This document shows positions 1 to 8,791 of a DNA stretch of 29,913 nt, piece after piece. The position numbers were made by a program, and so were the translations under genes. Under the pieces are notes generated by a model that did no database searches, was not told the origin of the DNA, and saw nothing but the letters and a program-made list of their open reading frames with translations. Each line of letters starts with the position of its first letter. Within the stretch, counting starts at the first letter, position 1. The DNA comes from a virus. The stretch lies in the IMG/VR virus record IMGVR_UViG_3300017782_004813, positions 1-29,913 of that record; one strand, 5' to 3'.

Positions 1-75
1 AAATTTGCATTAAACAATCATCGACCACAACATCGAATAGAATATTTTCTAAAAACAGCCGGGTTGCTAAAATAA
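1..75 (+). CDS. C-terminal end of an upstream CDS (partial)
   Basis: Frame 1 is open from the first base and ends at TAA (73-75), directly abutting the ATG of the next gene. It gives 24 residues with a basic, mixed composition. The TAA-ATG junction fits the tight packing of the following genes, so this is probably the tail of another member of the glycan cassette. Frame 3 is also open here, so the choice of frame rests only on the junction. No function can be assigned. Confidence 0.5.
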   Translation, partial: KFALNNHRPQHRIEYFLKTAGLLK

Positions 76-735
76 ATGGAAAAGTTTTTCATAATTGGTT
101 TTAATAAAACTGCCACCACAACATTGGCACATTTGTTTGGCAAATCCGGTTACAAATCACATCATGGTATAAAATGGCCTGACAATCCTAACTCATGGGA
201 GAGATACGATGTGTTTTCTGATGGCACACACACAGGAGGCAAGTTTAAAAAATATCATGAGAAATACCCAGATGCAAAATTCATTTTAAACACTCGTAGA
301 TTTGATAAATGGATAATCAGCAGATTCAAACACGGATTCGCGACCAAAAAAATGAAATGGAAAAAGGTCAATTACTGGGCATGGCCACCAACAAGAGACA
401 AAGTTGAAAGATGGTACAGAATCAGGATTGATCATTATTTGGACGTGTTTGAATTCTTCAAACATAAACAAGAATTGTTATCAATAGTGAACATAGATGC
501 ACCTGGTTGGGAGGAACATGTGATAGCAAAATTCGAACTGAACATACCAACTGGTACAAACACACATAAGAACAGAAGAGCGTCCAAGAGCAACCCTAAA
601 TTGAAAGAGATTGTTGATACAGCGAATGGTTTCATGGATGACATGGGATTGACAGAACAGAGCAGAATGTTCACACTGTTACCTGAGAACATGATGTCTG
701 AATACGAATTTATAGATAATTTATACTTAAAATGA
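76..735 (+). CDS. Sulfotransferase-like protein (PAPS-dependent type)
   Basis: 219 aa. Seen: an N-terminal P-loop-like 5'-phosphosulfate-binding motif, GFNKTATTTL (residues 8-17), on a short beta strand. A later strand-helix segment, FILNTRRFDKW (69-79), corresponds to the 3'-phosphate-binding region of PAPS sulfotransferases. Known of the family: these enzymes move a sulfuryl group from PAPS to a sugar hydroxyl or amine, or to another acceptor. The length suits a compact catalytic domain without a membrane anchor, so it would act in the cytoplasm. It overlaps the next gene by 4 bp (ATGA), implying translational coupling to a predicted glycosyltransferase. The acceptor is unknown; sulfation of a phage-made or host-surface glycan is inferred from the surrounding genes. 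The ATG follows the upstream stop immediately, with no Shine-Dalgarno sequence. Confidence 0.75.
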   Translation: MEKFFIIGFNKTATTTLAHLFGKSGYKSHHGIKWPDNPNSWERYDVFSDGTHTGGKFKKYHEKYPDAKFILNTRRFDKWIISRFKHGFATKKMKWKKVNYWAWPPTRDKVERWYRIRIDHYLDVFEFFKHKQELLSIVNIDAPGWEEHVIAKFELNIPTGTNTHKNRRASKSNPKLKEIVDTANGFMDDMGLTEQSRMFTLLPENMMSEYEFIDNLYLK

Positions 736-1481
736 AAGGTGCAATTTTACTGTATGGTATAACGAGAGGTAACGGTAAGGTGGTTAGTGAGTCGCTGGAA
801 TCCGCAATATACAGCAAGCTCAAAACCGCGGCTCATGAACTCACAATATATCAACATGTTTTTGAAGTTGATTCGATAGACAATCCGAGATCCAAAGTCG
901 GTGAGCATGGTACTGAGATAGAGGATAAAAAAGACTGGAAACACTTCAATGCTACACAGACCATTTTTGAGAATCAAACAAAATATGATTTAGATACAGA
1001 TTGGGATGATGTGTTGAGTGATTGTAACATACATTTCAAGTGCGGTCATTCGATCAGCAATCTTAAAAACATGTATAGACAAATGCATAGTTTGGAAACA
1101 GTTTATGGTATGATTGAAAATAAATCAGCATACGATTATTACTTTATACTGAGACAGGATCTACTTTACACATTGACAGAAAATGACAAGATGTTAGACT
1201 CGATAAACAACATACAGGGCAACAAAACACCATGCGTGGATGTACCTGGCTGGGGAGCGCCATATGGTGTCAATGACCGTATCGCCATAACTAACAAAAC
1301 TGGTGCAGATGTGTATTGTAACAGATGGAGATACATCAACACATGCCCGGAAGGAGTCAGTTCAGAGGTCTTTCTAGAACACGTTTTGAACAACACCAAT
1401 ACAAAACATAATAAATTCCGGCAAGTTGGTAAAAGATTAAGAGCCAATGGAGAGATTGAAAAATATGACAAGAAGTTATAA
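732..1481 (+). CDS. Predicted glycosyltransferase (unclassified)
   Basis: 249 aa. Seen: an N-terminal hydrophobic beta strand (residues 3-10). A segment YDYYFILRQDLLYT (about 134-147) contains an R-x-D motif like the metal- and nucleotide-sugar-binding acidic motifs of GT-A enzymes. A later NDR motif (181-183) within a VNDRIAIT context is typical of uncharacterised glycosyltransferase-like proteins. No transmembrane segment is apparent. Its ATG overlaps the TGA of the upstream sulfotransferase, and a sulfotransferase follows, so it probably adds a sugar to a glycan that those enzymes decorate. Donor and acceptor cannot be deduced. The glycosyltransferase call is from motif memory and is weaker than for its neighbours. 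Confidence 0.5.
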   Translation: MKGAILLYGITRGNGKVVSESLESAIYSKLKTAAHELTIYQHVFEVDSIDNPRSKVGEHGTEIEDKKDWKHFNATQTIFENQTKYDLDTDWDDVLSDCNIHFKCGHSISNLKNMYRQMHSLETVYGMIENKSAYDYYFILRQDLLYTLTENDKMLDSINNIQGNKTPCVDVPGWGAPYGVNDRIAITNKTGADVYCNRWRYINTCPEGVSSEVFLEHVLNNTNTKHNKFRQVGKRLRANGEIEKYDKKL

Positions 1482-1487
1482 TAAATA
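1480..1487 (+). promoter_or_regulatory. T4-type late promoter-like motif
   Basis: AATAAATA differs from the T4 late consensus TATAAATA only at the first base. It overlaps the stop codon of the preceding gene and ends 5 nt before the ATG at 1493. T4-type late transcription starts roughly 5-6 nt after this box, so transcripts from here would be nearly leaderless. Confidence 0.45.
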
Positions 1488-1492
1488 TATGT

Positions 1493-2089
1493 ATGATCGA
1501 CCACCGGACAAAAACTGTCTTCATACATGTACCCAAATGCGGTGGTACAAGTATAGAATCGAGTTTTAATGTTTCCGCGAGGTCTCGAGATGATGAACGA
1601 GCCACCGGGTGGTCAGGTAAGCGTAAAATGTTTTTACAACATGCAACCGCGAGACAGATACTTAGATGGTATCCTGAGACAACCGAATACACTTTCTTCA
1701 CATTTGTTAGAAACCCATATGACAAGCTTGTCTCGACATATCACTACTTCAAGAGATTGAACATTCTGCGTGTGAGTTCATTTAAAGAATTTGTTTGTAC
1801 AGAGAAGCCTGTGAGAAAATTCAACATAAACAAACCACACTTCATCAGTCAACATGAATACACGCATAGTAAATCTGATGAACAGATAGTTCAACATATC
1901 GGTAGATTTGAACAATTACAACAAGATTTTGACAACATGTGCAAGCATCTGAATATCACCGCACAGATGTTACCACATGAGAATAAAAGCAAGCATCACG
2001 TATACACAAAGTATTATGATGATGAAACAAGGGCAATTGTTTCTGAGAGATTCGCGAAAGATCTAGAGCTCTTCAAATACACGTTTTAA
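1493..2089 (+). CDS. Sulfotransferase family protein (Sulfotransfer_2-like)
   Basis: 198 aa. Seen: HVPKCGGTSIE (residues 12-22), the hallmark 5'-phosphosulfate loop of carbohydrate sulfotransferases. FVRNPYDKLVSTY (71-83) is the classical 3'-phosphate-binding motif with the conserved R-N-P. IGRFEQLQQDF further on matches the conserved RFE-L segment of the family. Known: such enzymes O-sulfate polysaccharide residues using PAPS. It is probably cytoplasmic, since no signal or membrane segment is visible. It lies between two glycosyltransferase-like genes, and the next gene starts 4 bp after its stop. It is only distantly similar to the other three sulfotransferases here, apart from 4344-4928 which shares the same motifs, so the set suggests several acceptor positions. 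Confidence 0.85.
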   Translation: MIDHRTKTVFIHVPKCGGTSIESSFNVSARSRDDERATGWSGKRKMFLQHATARQILRWYPETTEYTFFTFVRNPYDKLVSTYHYFKRLNILRVSSFKEFVCTEKPVRKFNINKPHFISQHEYTHSKSDEQIVQHIGRFEQLQQDFDNMCKHLNITAQMLPHENKSKHHVYTKYYDDETRAIVSERFAKDLELFKYTF

Positions 2090-2093
2090 AGAT

Positions 2094-2792
2094 ATGCATA
2101 AAGTTGGTTTCGCTTTTCTAGTCAAACGTCACTTCCATAACAAAAACTATTTGGAGACGTTCTTCAGCAGTTTGAATTGTGATTATGAAATATGTGTGCA
2201 CTCCAAGAGTGACATGAAATTCGACTTGCCGTTTGATGTTGATTATATACCGAGCATTAAAACACGATGGGCAACACCAAGCCTGGTAGTAGCAACATCG
2301 ATGCTATTTGATCATTTATTTAACAAAGGATGCACGATTGTGTATCTAATGTCTGGAGACATGATACCATTGAGAAAGTGTAAGAAATATGTAGAGCGTA
2401 ACAGAGAGACAACATTTCAAATACAATCAAAACACAATGTGCCTGTGAGTATAAAGCGATACAGAATACAACAATACAATCGAACCACACCGGAATTTAA
2501 ATTGAAGGTATCAAAAAGAAATTTTACCAAGCAAAACATGTTCTTCTGCATGAAGAAAAGCGATTTTTATAAAATCCCGGTCGATGTAGAATTGTTCAAA
2601 GGTGTGCATGCGGTGGATGAATGGTTTTGGGTCAACTCAATGAAGATGTATAACTTAAAGTATAAAAACCACGACAAGTACCTGTATTGCAACACAAGTA
2701 TATTTAAAACTCAAGCACTTGATTACACGAAATTACCAGCACCTGATATAGATGATAATTTTTTGTTTCTCAGAAAAATAAAACTTGAGTAG
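2094..2792 (+). CDS. GT14-like (Core-2/I-branching type) glycosyltransferase
   Basis: 232 aa. Seen: N-terminal KVGFAFLV strand, CVHSKSD (34-40), YLMSGDMIPL (84-93) and DEWFW (175-179). Their order and spacing match GT14 enzymes, which have a 'lSG-d.PL' block and a late 'DE.ff' catalytic-acid block. Known family activity is transfer of GlcNAc or xylose to a branch point; the donor here is unknown. No membrane anchor is present, unlike Golgi homologues. It is a clear paralogue of the gene at 3614-4321, with the same blocks and spacing, and the two flank a GT34-like gene. This suggests duplication followed by divergence in acceptor or linkage. Confidence 0.6.
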   Translation: MHKVGFAFLVKRHFHNKNYLETFFSSLNCDYEICVHSKSDMKFDLPFDVDYIPSIKTRWATPSLVVATSMLFDHLFNKGCTIVYLMSGDMIPLRKCKKYVERNRETTFQIQSKHNVPVSIKRYRIQQYNRTTPEFKLKVSKRNFTKQNMFFCMKKSDFYKIPVDVELFKGVHAVDEWFWVNSMKMYNLKYKNHDKYLYCNTSIFKTQALDYTKLPAPDIDDNFLFLRKIKLE

Positions 2793-2863
2793 ATATTGAA
2801 ACGAAAAAACAAACTACTATATTTAAATAAGATTAAGAACGAGAATAAAAAAAAGAAAAAGAA

Positions 2864-3595
2864 ATGAAATCTAAAGTCATAATTCTACAAGTTGATAATC
2901 GACCAGCATACAACATACTATTGTCCACACAACAGGTCAACAAACACATGTGCAACCATTTTGCTGATTATGACGTGAAATACATGTTTCAAAATTTAAA
3001 TGACATATCAGACGCAAAGTTGATCAACAAACAACCAGGTGACAGAAGAGGATGGAACACGAAGTATAAGAAAATGTTCGCTGTACAGGATCTTCTCCGG
3101 AACAATGAGTTCATATTCATGGTATTTTTAGACTCTGATGCATGGATACAAAACCCAAATCATGTCAATCAACTGCTCAACAGACTTGAAAGTCAACAGA
3201 CAAAAATAGGTGCATTTTCACGTGACCCGTACATTGAATCAAACACTCATATCAATAGCGGTTCTTTCATACTGAAGTGTAATGAAGCTTCTATCAATAT
3301 GTATGATCAGATCATATTCAATTACAAGACCAGGCCCAAATCTCCTAACAAGCATAAAAATCACATAAAATTCCATGATCAGTACTTTGTTTCTGAGTAT
3401 GTTGAGCAAAATAAAAGTCAATTTGATATTTTTGAACCTGATGTGCTGAACACTCCAACTGGTCAGGTTCTTCGGCACTATTGGTTCAACAAGAGAGATT
3501 ACAAAGACTTTAACAGACAAACAACACAGCTCATGAAAACAAGCGAATTTAACAACACAAAATATAATTTTGATGTGCGGTTAGATGATAAATAA
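2864..3595 (+). CDS. GT34-like (GMA12/MNN10 type) glycosyltransferase
   Basis: 243 aa. Seen: an N-terminal strand with a Q-V-D-N-R-P motif. VFLDSDAW (88-94) contains the DxD metal- and donor-binding motif. NSGSFILK (131-138) and FHDQYF (170-175) match the N-T/S-G-S and D-Q core of GT34 and related nucleotide-diphospho-sugar transferases. The family usually transfers galactose, mannose or xylose in an alpha linkage. The gene is preceded by a 71-nt A-rich leader containing TTGAAA and TATATT spaced 16 bp, a possible promoter. The purine run AAAGAAAAAGAA before the ATG is not a good Shine-Dalgarno sequence. The substrate is unknown. Confidence 0.6.
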   Translation: MKSKVIILQVDNRPAYNILLSTQQVNKHMCNHFADYDVKYMFQNLNDISDAKLINKQPGDRRGWNTKYKKMFAVQDLLRNNEFIFMVFLDSDAWIQNPNHVNQLLNRLESQQTKIGAFSRDPYIESNTHINSGSFILKCNEASINMYDQIIFNYKTRPKSPNKHKNHIKFHDQYFVSEYVEQNKSQFDIFEPDVLNTPTGQVLRHYWFNKRDYKDFNRQTTQLMKTSEFNNTKYNFDVRLDDK

Positions 3596-3613
3596 TGGTA
3601 TCATTTGATATCC

Positions 3614-4321
3614 ATGAAAGTAGGTTTCGCGTTTTTAGTCACTAAAGAATTTCACAACAGAGAACATTTAAAAAATTTTTTTGATAGTTTAGGTCTTGAT
3701 ATAAAAATATGTGTTCATTCAAAAAAGAACGCTAGATTCAATTTACCGTTTCCGGTGGACTACATAAAGAGTATCAAAACCGGTTGGGGTCAACCGAGTT
3801 TAGTCAAAGCGAGTATTCTTTTGTTTGAACATCTATTTGACAAAGGATGTGATATTGTGTATCTAATGTCCGGGGACATGATACCGTTGAAACGATGCAA
3901 AAAATTCATTACACGCAATCGAAAAACAACATTCCACACACCACCTCCAATACACAATGACAAACCTCACAATCCAACCATAAAACGTAATCATAATCAA
4001 TACAAAGGTACATCACTACAATTCAAAGATAAAATTACATTTAATAAATTCACAAAACAAAACATGTTCTTCTGTATATCCAGTCACGATTTTAACAACA
4101 TTGAACCAGATTTTAGTCTCTTTCAAAGAACATTCGCGATTGATGAATGGTTCTGGATCAACACGATGATATATCATGGTATGAAGTTTCAGACAAATAT
4201 AAATTACATCTACTGCAACCCTAAATTGCATGAAACACAGGCCTTGTTTTTTGATGAGATACCTGAGAGTGTTAACAATGAATTCTTGTTCATGAGAAAA
4301 ATACATCTGGACGTGAATTGA
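3614..4321 (+). CDS. GT14-like glycosyltransferase, paralogue of 2094-2792
   Basis: 235 aa from the ATG at 3614. I prefer this to the in-frame TTG at 3605 because the protein then begins MKVGFAFLV, aligning with its paralogue. Seen: CVHSKK (33-38), YLMSGDMIPL (83-92, identical to the paralogue) and DEWFW (177-181). An intervening K-Q-N-M-F-F-C block is also shared. A central insert of about ten residues rich in H, N and P (about 109-128) is absent from the paralogue. The role is presumably the same type of branching transfer with a different acceptor. It is cytoplasmic, with no membrane segment. Confidence 0.6.
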   Translation: MKVGFAFLVTKEFHNREHLKNFFDSLGLDIKICVHSKKNARFNLPFPVDYIKSIKTGWGQPSLVKASILLFEHLFDKGCDIVYLMSGDMIPLKRCKKFITRNRKTTFHTPPPIHNDKPHNPTIKRNHNQYKGTSLQFKDKITFNKFTKQNMFFCISSHDFNNIEPDFSLFQRTFAIDEWFWINTMIYHGMKFQTNINYIYCNPKLHETQALFFDEIPESVNNEFLFMRKIHLDVN

Positions 4322-4329
4322 TCATCTAG

Positions 4330-4337
4330 AATAAATA
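4330..4337 (+). promoter_or_regulatory. T4-type late promoter-like motif
   Basis: AATAAATA lies between two genes and ends 6 nt before the ATG at 4344. It has the same sequence and nearly the same spacing as the box at 1480, implying a near-leaderless late transcript. Confidence 0.45.
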
Positions 4338-4343
4338 CTATTG

Positions 4344-4928
4344 ATGGTTAACGATGAATATAAATTTATATTTGTACATGTGAGAAAAACCGGGGGAACG
4401 AGTCTTGAGCAAGTTTTTGATTCTTCCGCCGGTCACGGGAAAGATGAAGTACCGTACAAGCATTACACGGCTGTAGAACTACGAGAAATGTTTCCACACA
4501 AATGGGACAAGTATTACACGTTTAGTTTTGTCAGAAACCCATGGAGCTGGTTGGTGTCACGTTACAAATGGAGCAACGGTGTGCATAATTACATTAAATC
4601 AGCGACATTTGAACAATTTGTAGTAGAATTGTGTCAAGGTAACACAAGCAACATCCCGCAATGGATAGTGAGAGCGTGTGAACCACAAATCAACATGATT
4701 GGAGACAACAACAGAGTAATTGTTGATCATGTGTACAGATTTGAACAACTGCAATCCGGGTTCGATCACATATGTGATACGATCAATCACCCAAAAAATA
4801 AACTGCCACACAGCACCAAAACAAAACACAAACACTACACTGAATACTATGATGATACAACACGTGAGCTTGTCACACGTAAATATGCTAGAGATATAGA
4901 AACATTTGGATATATATTCGGAGACTAG
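4344..4928 (+). CDS. Sulfotransferase family protein (Sulfotransfer_2-like)
   Basis: 194 aa from the ATG at 4344; a TTG one codon earlier is less likely. Seen: HVRKTGGTSLE (12-22) as the PAPS 5'-phosphosulfate loop, SFVRNPWSWLVSRY (61-74) as the 3'-phosphate motif, and a VYRFEQL block near residue 131. These are the standard landmarks of bacterial and viral carbohydrate sulfotransferases. It closely parallels 1493-2089 in length and motif order, including the C-terminal YTEYYDD / YTKYYDD block, so the two are paralogues. A DUF616 glycosyltransferase-like gene begins 2 bp after its stop. It is predicted to act on a glycan assembled by the neighbouring enzymes. Confidence 0.85.
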   Translation: MVNDEYKFIFVHVRKTGGTSLEQVFDSSAGHGKDEVPYKHYTAVELREMFPHKWDKYYTFSFVRNPWSWLVSRYKWSNGVHNYIKSATFEQFVVELCQGNTSNIPQWIVRACEPQINMIGDNNRVIVDHVYRFEQLQSGFDHICDTINHPKNKLPHSTKTKHKHYTEYYDDTTRELVTRKYARDIETFGYIFGD

Positions 4929-4929
4929 C

Positions 4930-5754
4930 ATGAAAGTAGCGTACATAACAGCAATAACAGGTGCATATGAAGCAACCTGTAAAAAGTTTCCAAAACAAAC
5001 CGTGGATAGCGATTTTATATGCTTCACGGATTGTGAGAACATAGAGAGTAATGGTTGGGAGATAGACACACGTGAGTACCACTACGAATTTCCATCCGAT
5101 GTTGATAACAACAAATATAAAAACTCTCTATGTAACAACAAACACACATTCAATATAGCCAAATATTACAAGCAACAATTTCACAACATACCTCGACTCA
5201 AATCGTATGATGTTGTTGTGTGGGTTGACGGTACTGTGTCTATAAAAAACAACAACACCAGTAAAGATCTGATCGCGCATATGGACGAAGGTAACTTGTT
5301 GATAACATGTGAGCATCGAAAACATAGACGTTCACTGAAAAAAGAAGCTGAGATGTCAGTCTCCAAAAGACTACGCAAACCGAAGTATGCATCAACACAC
5401 TGGAATGGTCAAGATCAACCGTACCAAGACACCATCGAGCAATATGAACAGTATGTTAAAAATGGATACACGGAGCAATACTGGGTGAATGTTAAACCAA
5501 GAAATAGATACTATGGGGTTTTTGTAACATGCTTCACTGGATGGGACATGAGGAATGAAAAAACTAGGCAATTTTTAGATATGTGGTACAAGCAAACATT
5601 ACAACACACAACACAAGATCAAGTAGGATTTGCTTATGTTGCCCAAAAAATGAACATACACCCATACACGGCCATGTTCAATGGTCAATCCGGTTACTAC
5701 TGGAGCGGTGCTCCGCATAATAATTATTTTGAAAAAATCGCACACGGTCAATAA
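4930..5754 (+). CDS. DUF616/TOD1-MUCI70-like glycosyltransferase
   Basis: 274 aa from the ATG at 4930. An upstream TTG at 4906 would overlap the preceding gene and add residues unlike the family. Seen: an N-terminal VAYITAITGAYE strand, FICFTD (29-34), an N-K block, and VVVWVDGTVSI (95-105), which holds the D-G equivalent of the DxD. A DQ pair lies near residue 240. This order matches the DUF616 (TOD1/MUCI70) domain, related to glycosyltransferases and known mostly from plants and bacteria. The family's biochemistry is poorly known, so the sugar is not predicted. It lies between two sulfotransferases, consistent with glycan assembly. Confidence 0.65.
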   Translation: MKVAYITAITGAYEATCKKFPKQTVDSDFICFTDCENIESNGWEIDTREYHYEFPSDVDNNKYKNSLCNNKHTFNIAKYYKQQFHNIPRLKSYDVVVWVDGTVSIKNNNTSKDLIAHMDEGNLLITCEHRKHRRSLKKEAEMSVSKRLRKPKYASTHWNGQDQPYQDTIEQYEQYVKNGYTEQYWVNVKPRNRYYGVFVTCFTGWDMRNEKTRQFLDMWYKQTLQHTTQDQVGFAYVAQKMNIHPYTAMFNGQSGYYWSGAPHNNYFEKIAHGQ

Positions 5755-5795
5755 ATTAAATTGATTTCCGGTGTCAACAATATTAAAATAATTGT

Positions 5796-6959
5796 ATGAT
5801 AGTTTCGCACAAACATAAGTTTATATTTGTCAAAACACATAAAACCGCAACACAATCATTTTTCAATGTGATCAAACCACATCTCGGTCCAGATGATGTT
5901 GCAGTGGGTGATGAACGTGTAGCTGATGACACATACAATCTAGATAGACCCACAGAAGAGTGGAGATTTGTTGACACGAGTCTCAATCTAGACAAGCAAT
6001 TCCCCACCGGAAAGAGTGCGAGAGACACAAAAGAGTACATGGGTAATCACATACCATGGTTCACAATAAAGGATATTGTTGGAGACGAGATCTGGAATAC
6101 GTACGCGAAATTTTCTATCGAAAGAGATCCATTGGATCGTATTGTATCTCTATTCTATTTTTTAGAGAAAAGATTTGTACACCCACTTGGTGGGGTGCGT
6201 GTCAATCCAGACAGCAAATGGTTAGAGGGTATCAATTTCGCAATAAATGAGAAGCATGATGATATAGTTGCAGTTGGAGCTGGTAATCCTAAAAAACCTA
6301 GAGACCCGAAATTTTTCGTAATGAAAGACAAAGAACAATCCCCTGTTGATCTGGACCCGGAGGGTGTTAGAGAATATTTCGAAGATTGGGTGTTGTGTCA
6401 ATTGTTGTGTGATGAATTGTCATTAACAGACATCAAAACATACGGTGTTGAGGCAGTAGAGCCAGAAAGAAAGATTTACAAGCAAGCGTGTGACAAACAC
6501 AAGTTGGTCGCAATGTTTATGGAGGATGAATCTCGCGTGAAACTCAGTGTCAACAATCGGCAGTGGATGACATGTCCATCATTGAAGCAAGACATACTAG
6601 TATCTGATAGAGATTATTACAACCCGAACACAAAAAATGCATACAAGCGATTTTTATCACTTGAGGGTCAATGTAGATTTTTAAACTATGGTTACTATCA
6701 TGATGGTAAAGAGATGCAAATTGACCATCTTGTAAAATTCTCAAAAGACCTGCCAAGAGAGTTTAATAAATTCTTCGATAAACATGATATAAACATCAAA
6801 CTATCACCAGATGATTTCAAAAAACGTTCACTGAATATCAATCATCGCAAAACATTAAACAAGGTGAAAACAGTTGATTGGTGGTTTAGTGGGAAAAGAG
6901 GTGAAAAAATTAAAAATTTAATACACAAAAGGTTCGATAACATAGTCAAGTTCAAATAA
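5796..6959 (+). CDS. Large sulfotransferase-like protein
   Basis: 387 aa, about twice the length of the other sulfotransferases here. Seen: KTHKTATQSF (13-22) as a degenerate PAPS 5' loop, with T-A-T-Q in place of G-G-T-S. FSIERDPLDRIVSLFYF (106-122) is the 3'-phosphate-binding strand-helix with R-D-P for the usual R-N-P. After the core comes an insert rich in charged residues (about 130-230) and a basic C-terminal tail (about 330-387). The core motifs make a sulfotransferase fold likely. The altered loop means the donor should be regarded as probable rather than certain. It is followed 8 bp later by a glycosyltransferase-like gene. Confidence 0.65.
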   Translation: MIVSHKHKFIFVKTHKTATQSFFNVIKPHLGPDDVAVGDERVADDTYNLDRPTEEWRFVDTSLNLDKQFPTGKSARDTKEYMGNHIPWFTIKDIVGDEIWNTYAKFSIERDPLDRIVSLFYFLEKRFVHPLGGVRVNPDSKWLEGINFAINEKHDDIVAVGAGNPKKPRDPKFFVMKDKEQSPVDLDPEGVREYFEDWVLCQLLCDELSLTDIKTYGVEAVEPERKIYKQACDKHKLVAMFMEDESRVKLSVNNRQWMTCPSLKQDILVSDRDYYNPNTKNAYKRFLSLEGQCRFLNYGYYHDGKEMQIDHLVKFSKDLPREFNKFFDKHDINIKLSPDDFKKRSLNINHRKTLNKVKTVDWWFSGKRGEKIKNLIHKRFDNIVKFK

Positions 6960-6967
6960 GTATAGTC

Positions 6968-8791
6968 ATGTCGTCAGAATACGTCTCGCATCTATGTACC
7001 TTCATGGGAAGGGAAGCCAATTTAAAGATACTTTTACCATATATCGAAACCTGTTTGCGTGTTGAAGCCATTGATAATTACTGGTTCATTGACATGACTC
7101 GTAAGAGATCAGATCACGAGTATATAAAGCAAGTAAGTCAGGAGATGAATGAGAAATTCCCTGGTCGTGTTCATTTGTACAACAGTGATGAGAGGTCAGC
7201 AATTATCGATGACCCAGAAGTCATCAAGACAGTTTCAAATGATTGGAGTGTGTTTTACAAGTTTTTGAGGAAGTTTAATGATAATGATATCATTGCTAAA
7301 TGTGATGACGACACATACTACATTGATGTTGAAACACTCAAGGGTGCTTTTGATTACAGATGGAACAACAAACGTCCATACATCATGCACGCTAATGCTA
7401 TAAACAATGGTGTAGCTGCATTTCATCAGAGCAAGAAAAAGATATGGGATGGTGATGAAGAGAAACTTTATCCGATTGGTGGTCTGACTGGTCCCCTTTT
7501 CTCACACCCGGAGATTGCATGTAAACATCATGACGCGTTCGCGACCGATATGTTACAAGACAGAAGCAATATCAACAAGTACAAGCTTGGTAAAAACATA
7601 CATTTTACTAACAGAGTGTCAATCAACTTCTTTTTCATGTTGGGTAGTGATCGCAACAGTTTATCAAAAATCACACGACAAGATGAATATGACACGAGCT
7701 GCAAGTACCCTCAAGTCGAAGATAGGCCCAACATGTTGATTGGTGATTTCACGATGGCGCATCACACGTATGGTGTTCAAGAGCCGGTGATGGAAAGACT
7801 CGAGACTGATATCAAATATAGAGAGCTTTCTGAAAAATTAAACAGTGAAGATGTTGTGTATGAACACAAGCCAATAACAGACAAATACGCACCCACGTCT
7901 ACAATAAAATCTGGTGACGAGTATGTGGCGAGAGCATGGGTGGAAAAAAATTCGTACTGCTTGAGAGATCCCAAGACACAGTTATACATATCAACACAAA
8001 ATGTAGTGGCGAACAATCCCAATGGTGATTTTCTCAAAACAAGGTGGGATTCCACATCTGATCTGAAGCAGGCGTGTGTGTTCAATATAGATGTTAATGA
8101 TGAAAATTGCATGTGGATCAACAACAGCATACAAATAATCAGACACCCGGACAAGGATAAAGATCAAGAAGCAGCAGGGATGGGGTACACATTCTTTCAA
8201 GGACTGTACACCAGAAGCAAAATGACCACCACAAGAGACAATGACAAGATTGTGATCAGTCCATCTGGTAAGAGTGATTACACACTCGCTCCGGCGATTT
8301 TAAACGACAACGTACCGGTGGATGACAAACGTAGATCATTGTTGTTCTGGACAAGGAAGGCGAAATTTGAATGGGATCTCGTGCCAGTAAATCAATACAA
8401 CAATCGTGTTGTATCAATGAACATCATCCGCCCGGATAAATGGATGCAATACACCAATGATGAAACGAGAGGTGAATCAAAGATTGATGATTTACCTAAC
8501 AACAACGCGCCACGTGATTACATCTGGATGATCAAAGATTATATCTGGGAATTCAATAAAGTTGATGACAACAAATATCAGATAAAACTAGTGGCGGATG
8601 ACAAGGAAGATTTGTTTCTTGGGAAGCTCGGTAAAACTAACAATGTCGGTACAATCAAAAAACCTGAAAAATGGATCATCGATGGTGAAAAGCTCAGACA
8701 TGGTCCGTCTGGTAAAGAGCTGCATGTTAACGACGTTGGTGAGATTAAATTAGAAGAAACCGGTTCGAGTTTAGATATCAACATACAGTGA
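6968..8791 (+). CDS. GT-A glycosyltransferase with beta-rich C-terminal half
   Basis: 607 aa, the largest protein in the cassette. Seen: the N-terminal half (about 1-300) has alternating strand-helix character and a CDDDTYYID motif (112-120). This D-D-D is the metal/nucleotide-sugar motif of GT-A enzymes such as the GT31 and hydroxylysine-transferase groups. The C-terminal half (about 320-607) is rich in aromatic and polar residues. It has recurring short W-containing segments that resemble a beta-trefoil or other carbohydrate-binding fold, but I cannot assign a family. No signal or membrane segment is visible. Its TGA overlaps the GTG start of the next gene. Role inferred: processive or acceptor-anchored sugar transfer. 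Confidence 0.5.
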   Translation: MSSEYVSHLCTFMGREANLKILLPYIETCLRVEAIDNYWFIDMTRKRSDHEYIKQVSQEMNEKFPGRVHLYNSDERSAIIDDPEVIKTVSNDWSVFYKFLRKFNDNDIIAKCDDDTYYIDVETLKGAFDYRWNNKRPYIMHANAINNGVAAFHQSKKKIWDGDEEKLYPIGGLTGPLFSHPEIACKHHDAFATDMLQDRSNINKYKLGKNIHFTNRVSINFFFMLGSDRNSLSKITRQDEYDTSCKYPQVEDRPNMLIGDFTMAHHTYGVQEPVMERLETDIKYRELSEKLNSEDVVYEHKPITDKYAPTSTIKSGDEYVARAWVEKNSYCLRDPKTQLYISTQNVVANNPNGDFLKTRWDSTSDLKQACVFNIDVNDENCMWINNSIQIIRHPDKDKDQEAAGMGYTFFQGLYTRSKMTTTRDNDKIVISPSGKSDYTLAPAILNDNVPVDDKRRSLLFWTRKAKFEWDLVPVNQYNNRVVSMNIIRPDKWMQYTNDETRGESKIDDLPNNNAPRDYIWMIKDYIWEFNKVDDNKYQIKLVADDKEDLFLGKLGKTNNVGTIKKPEKWIIDGEKLRHGPSGKELHVNDVGEIKLEETGSSLDINIQ

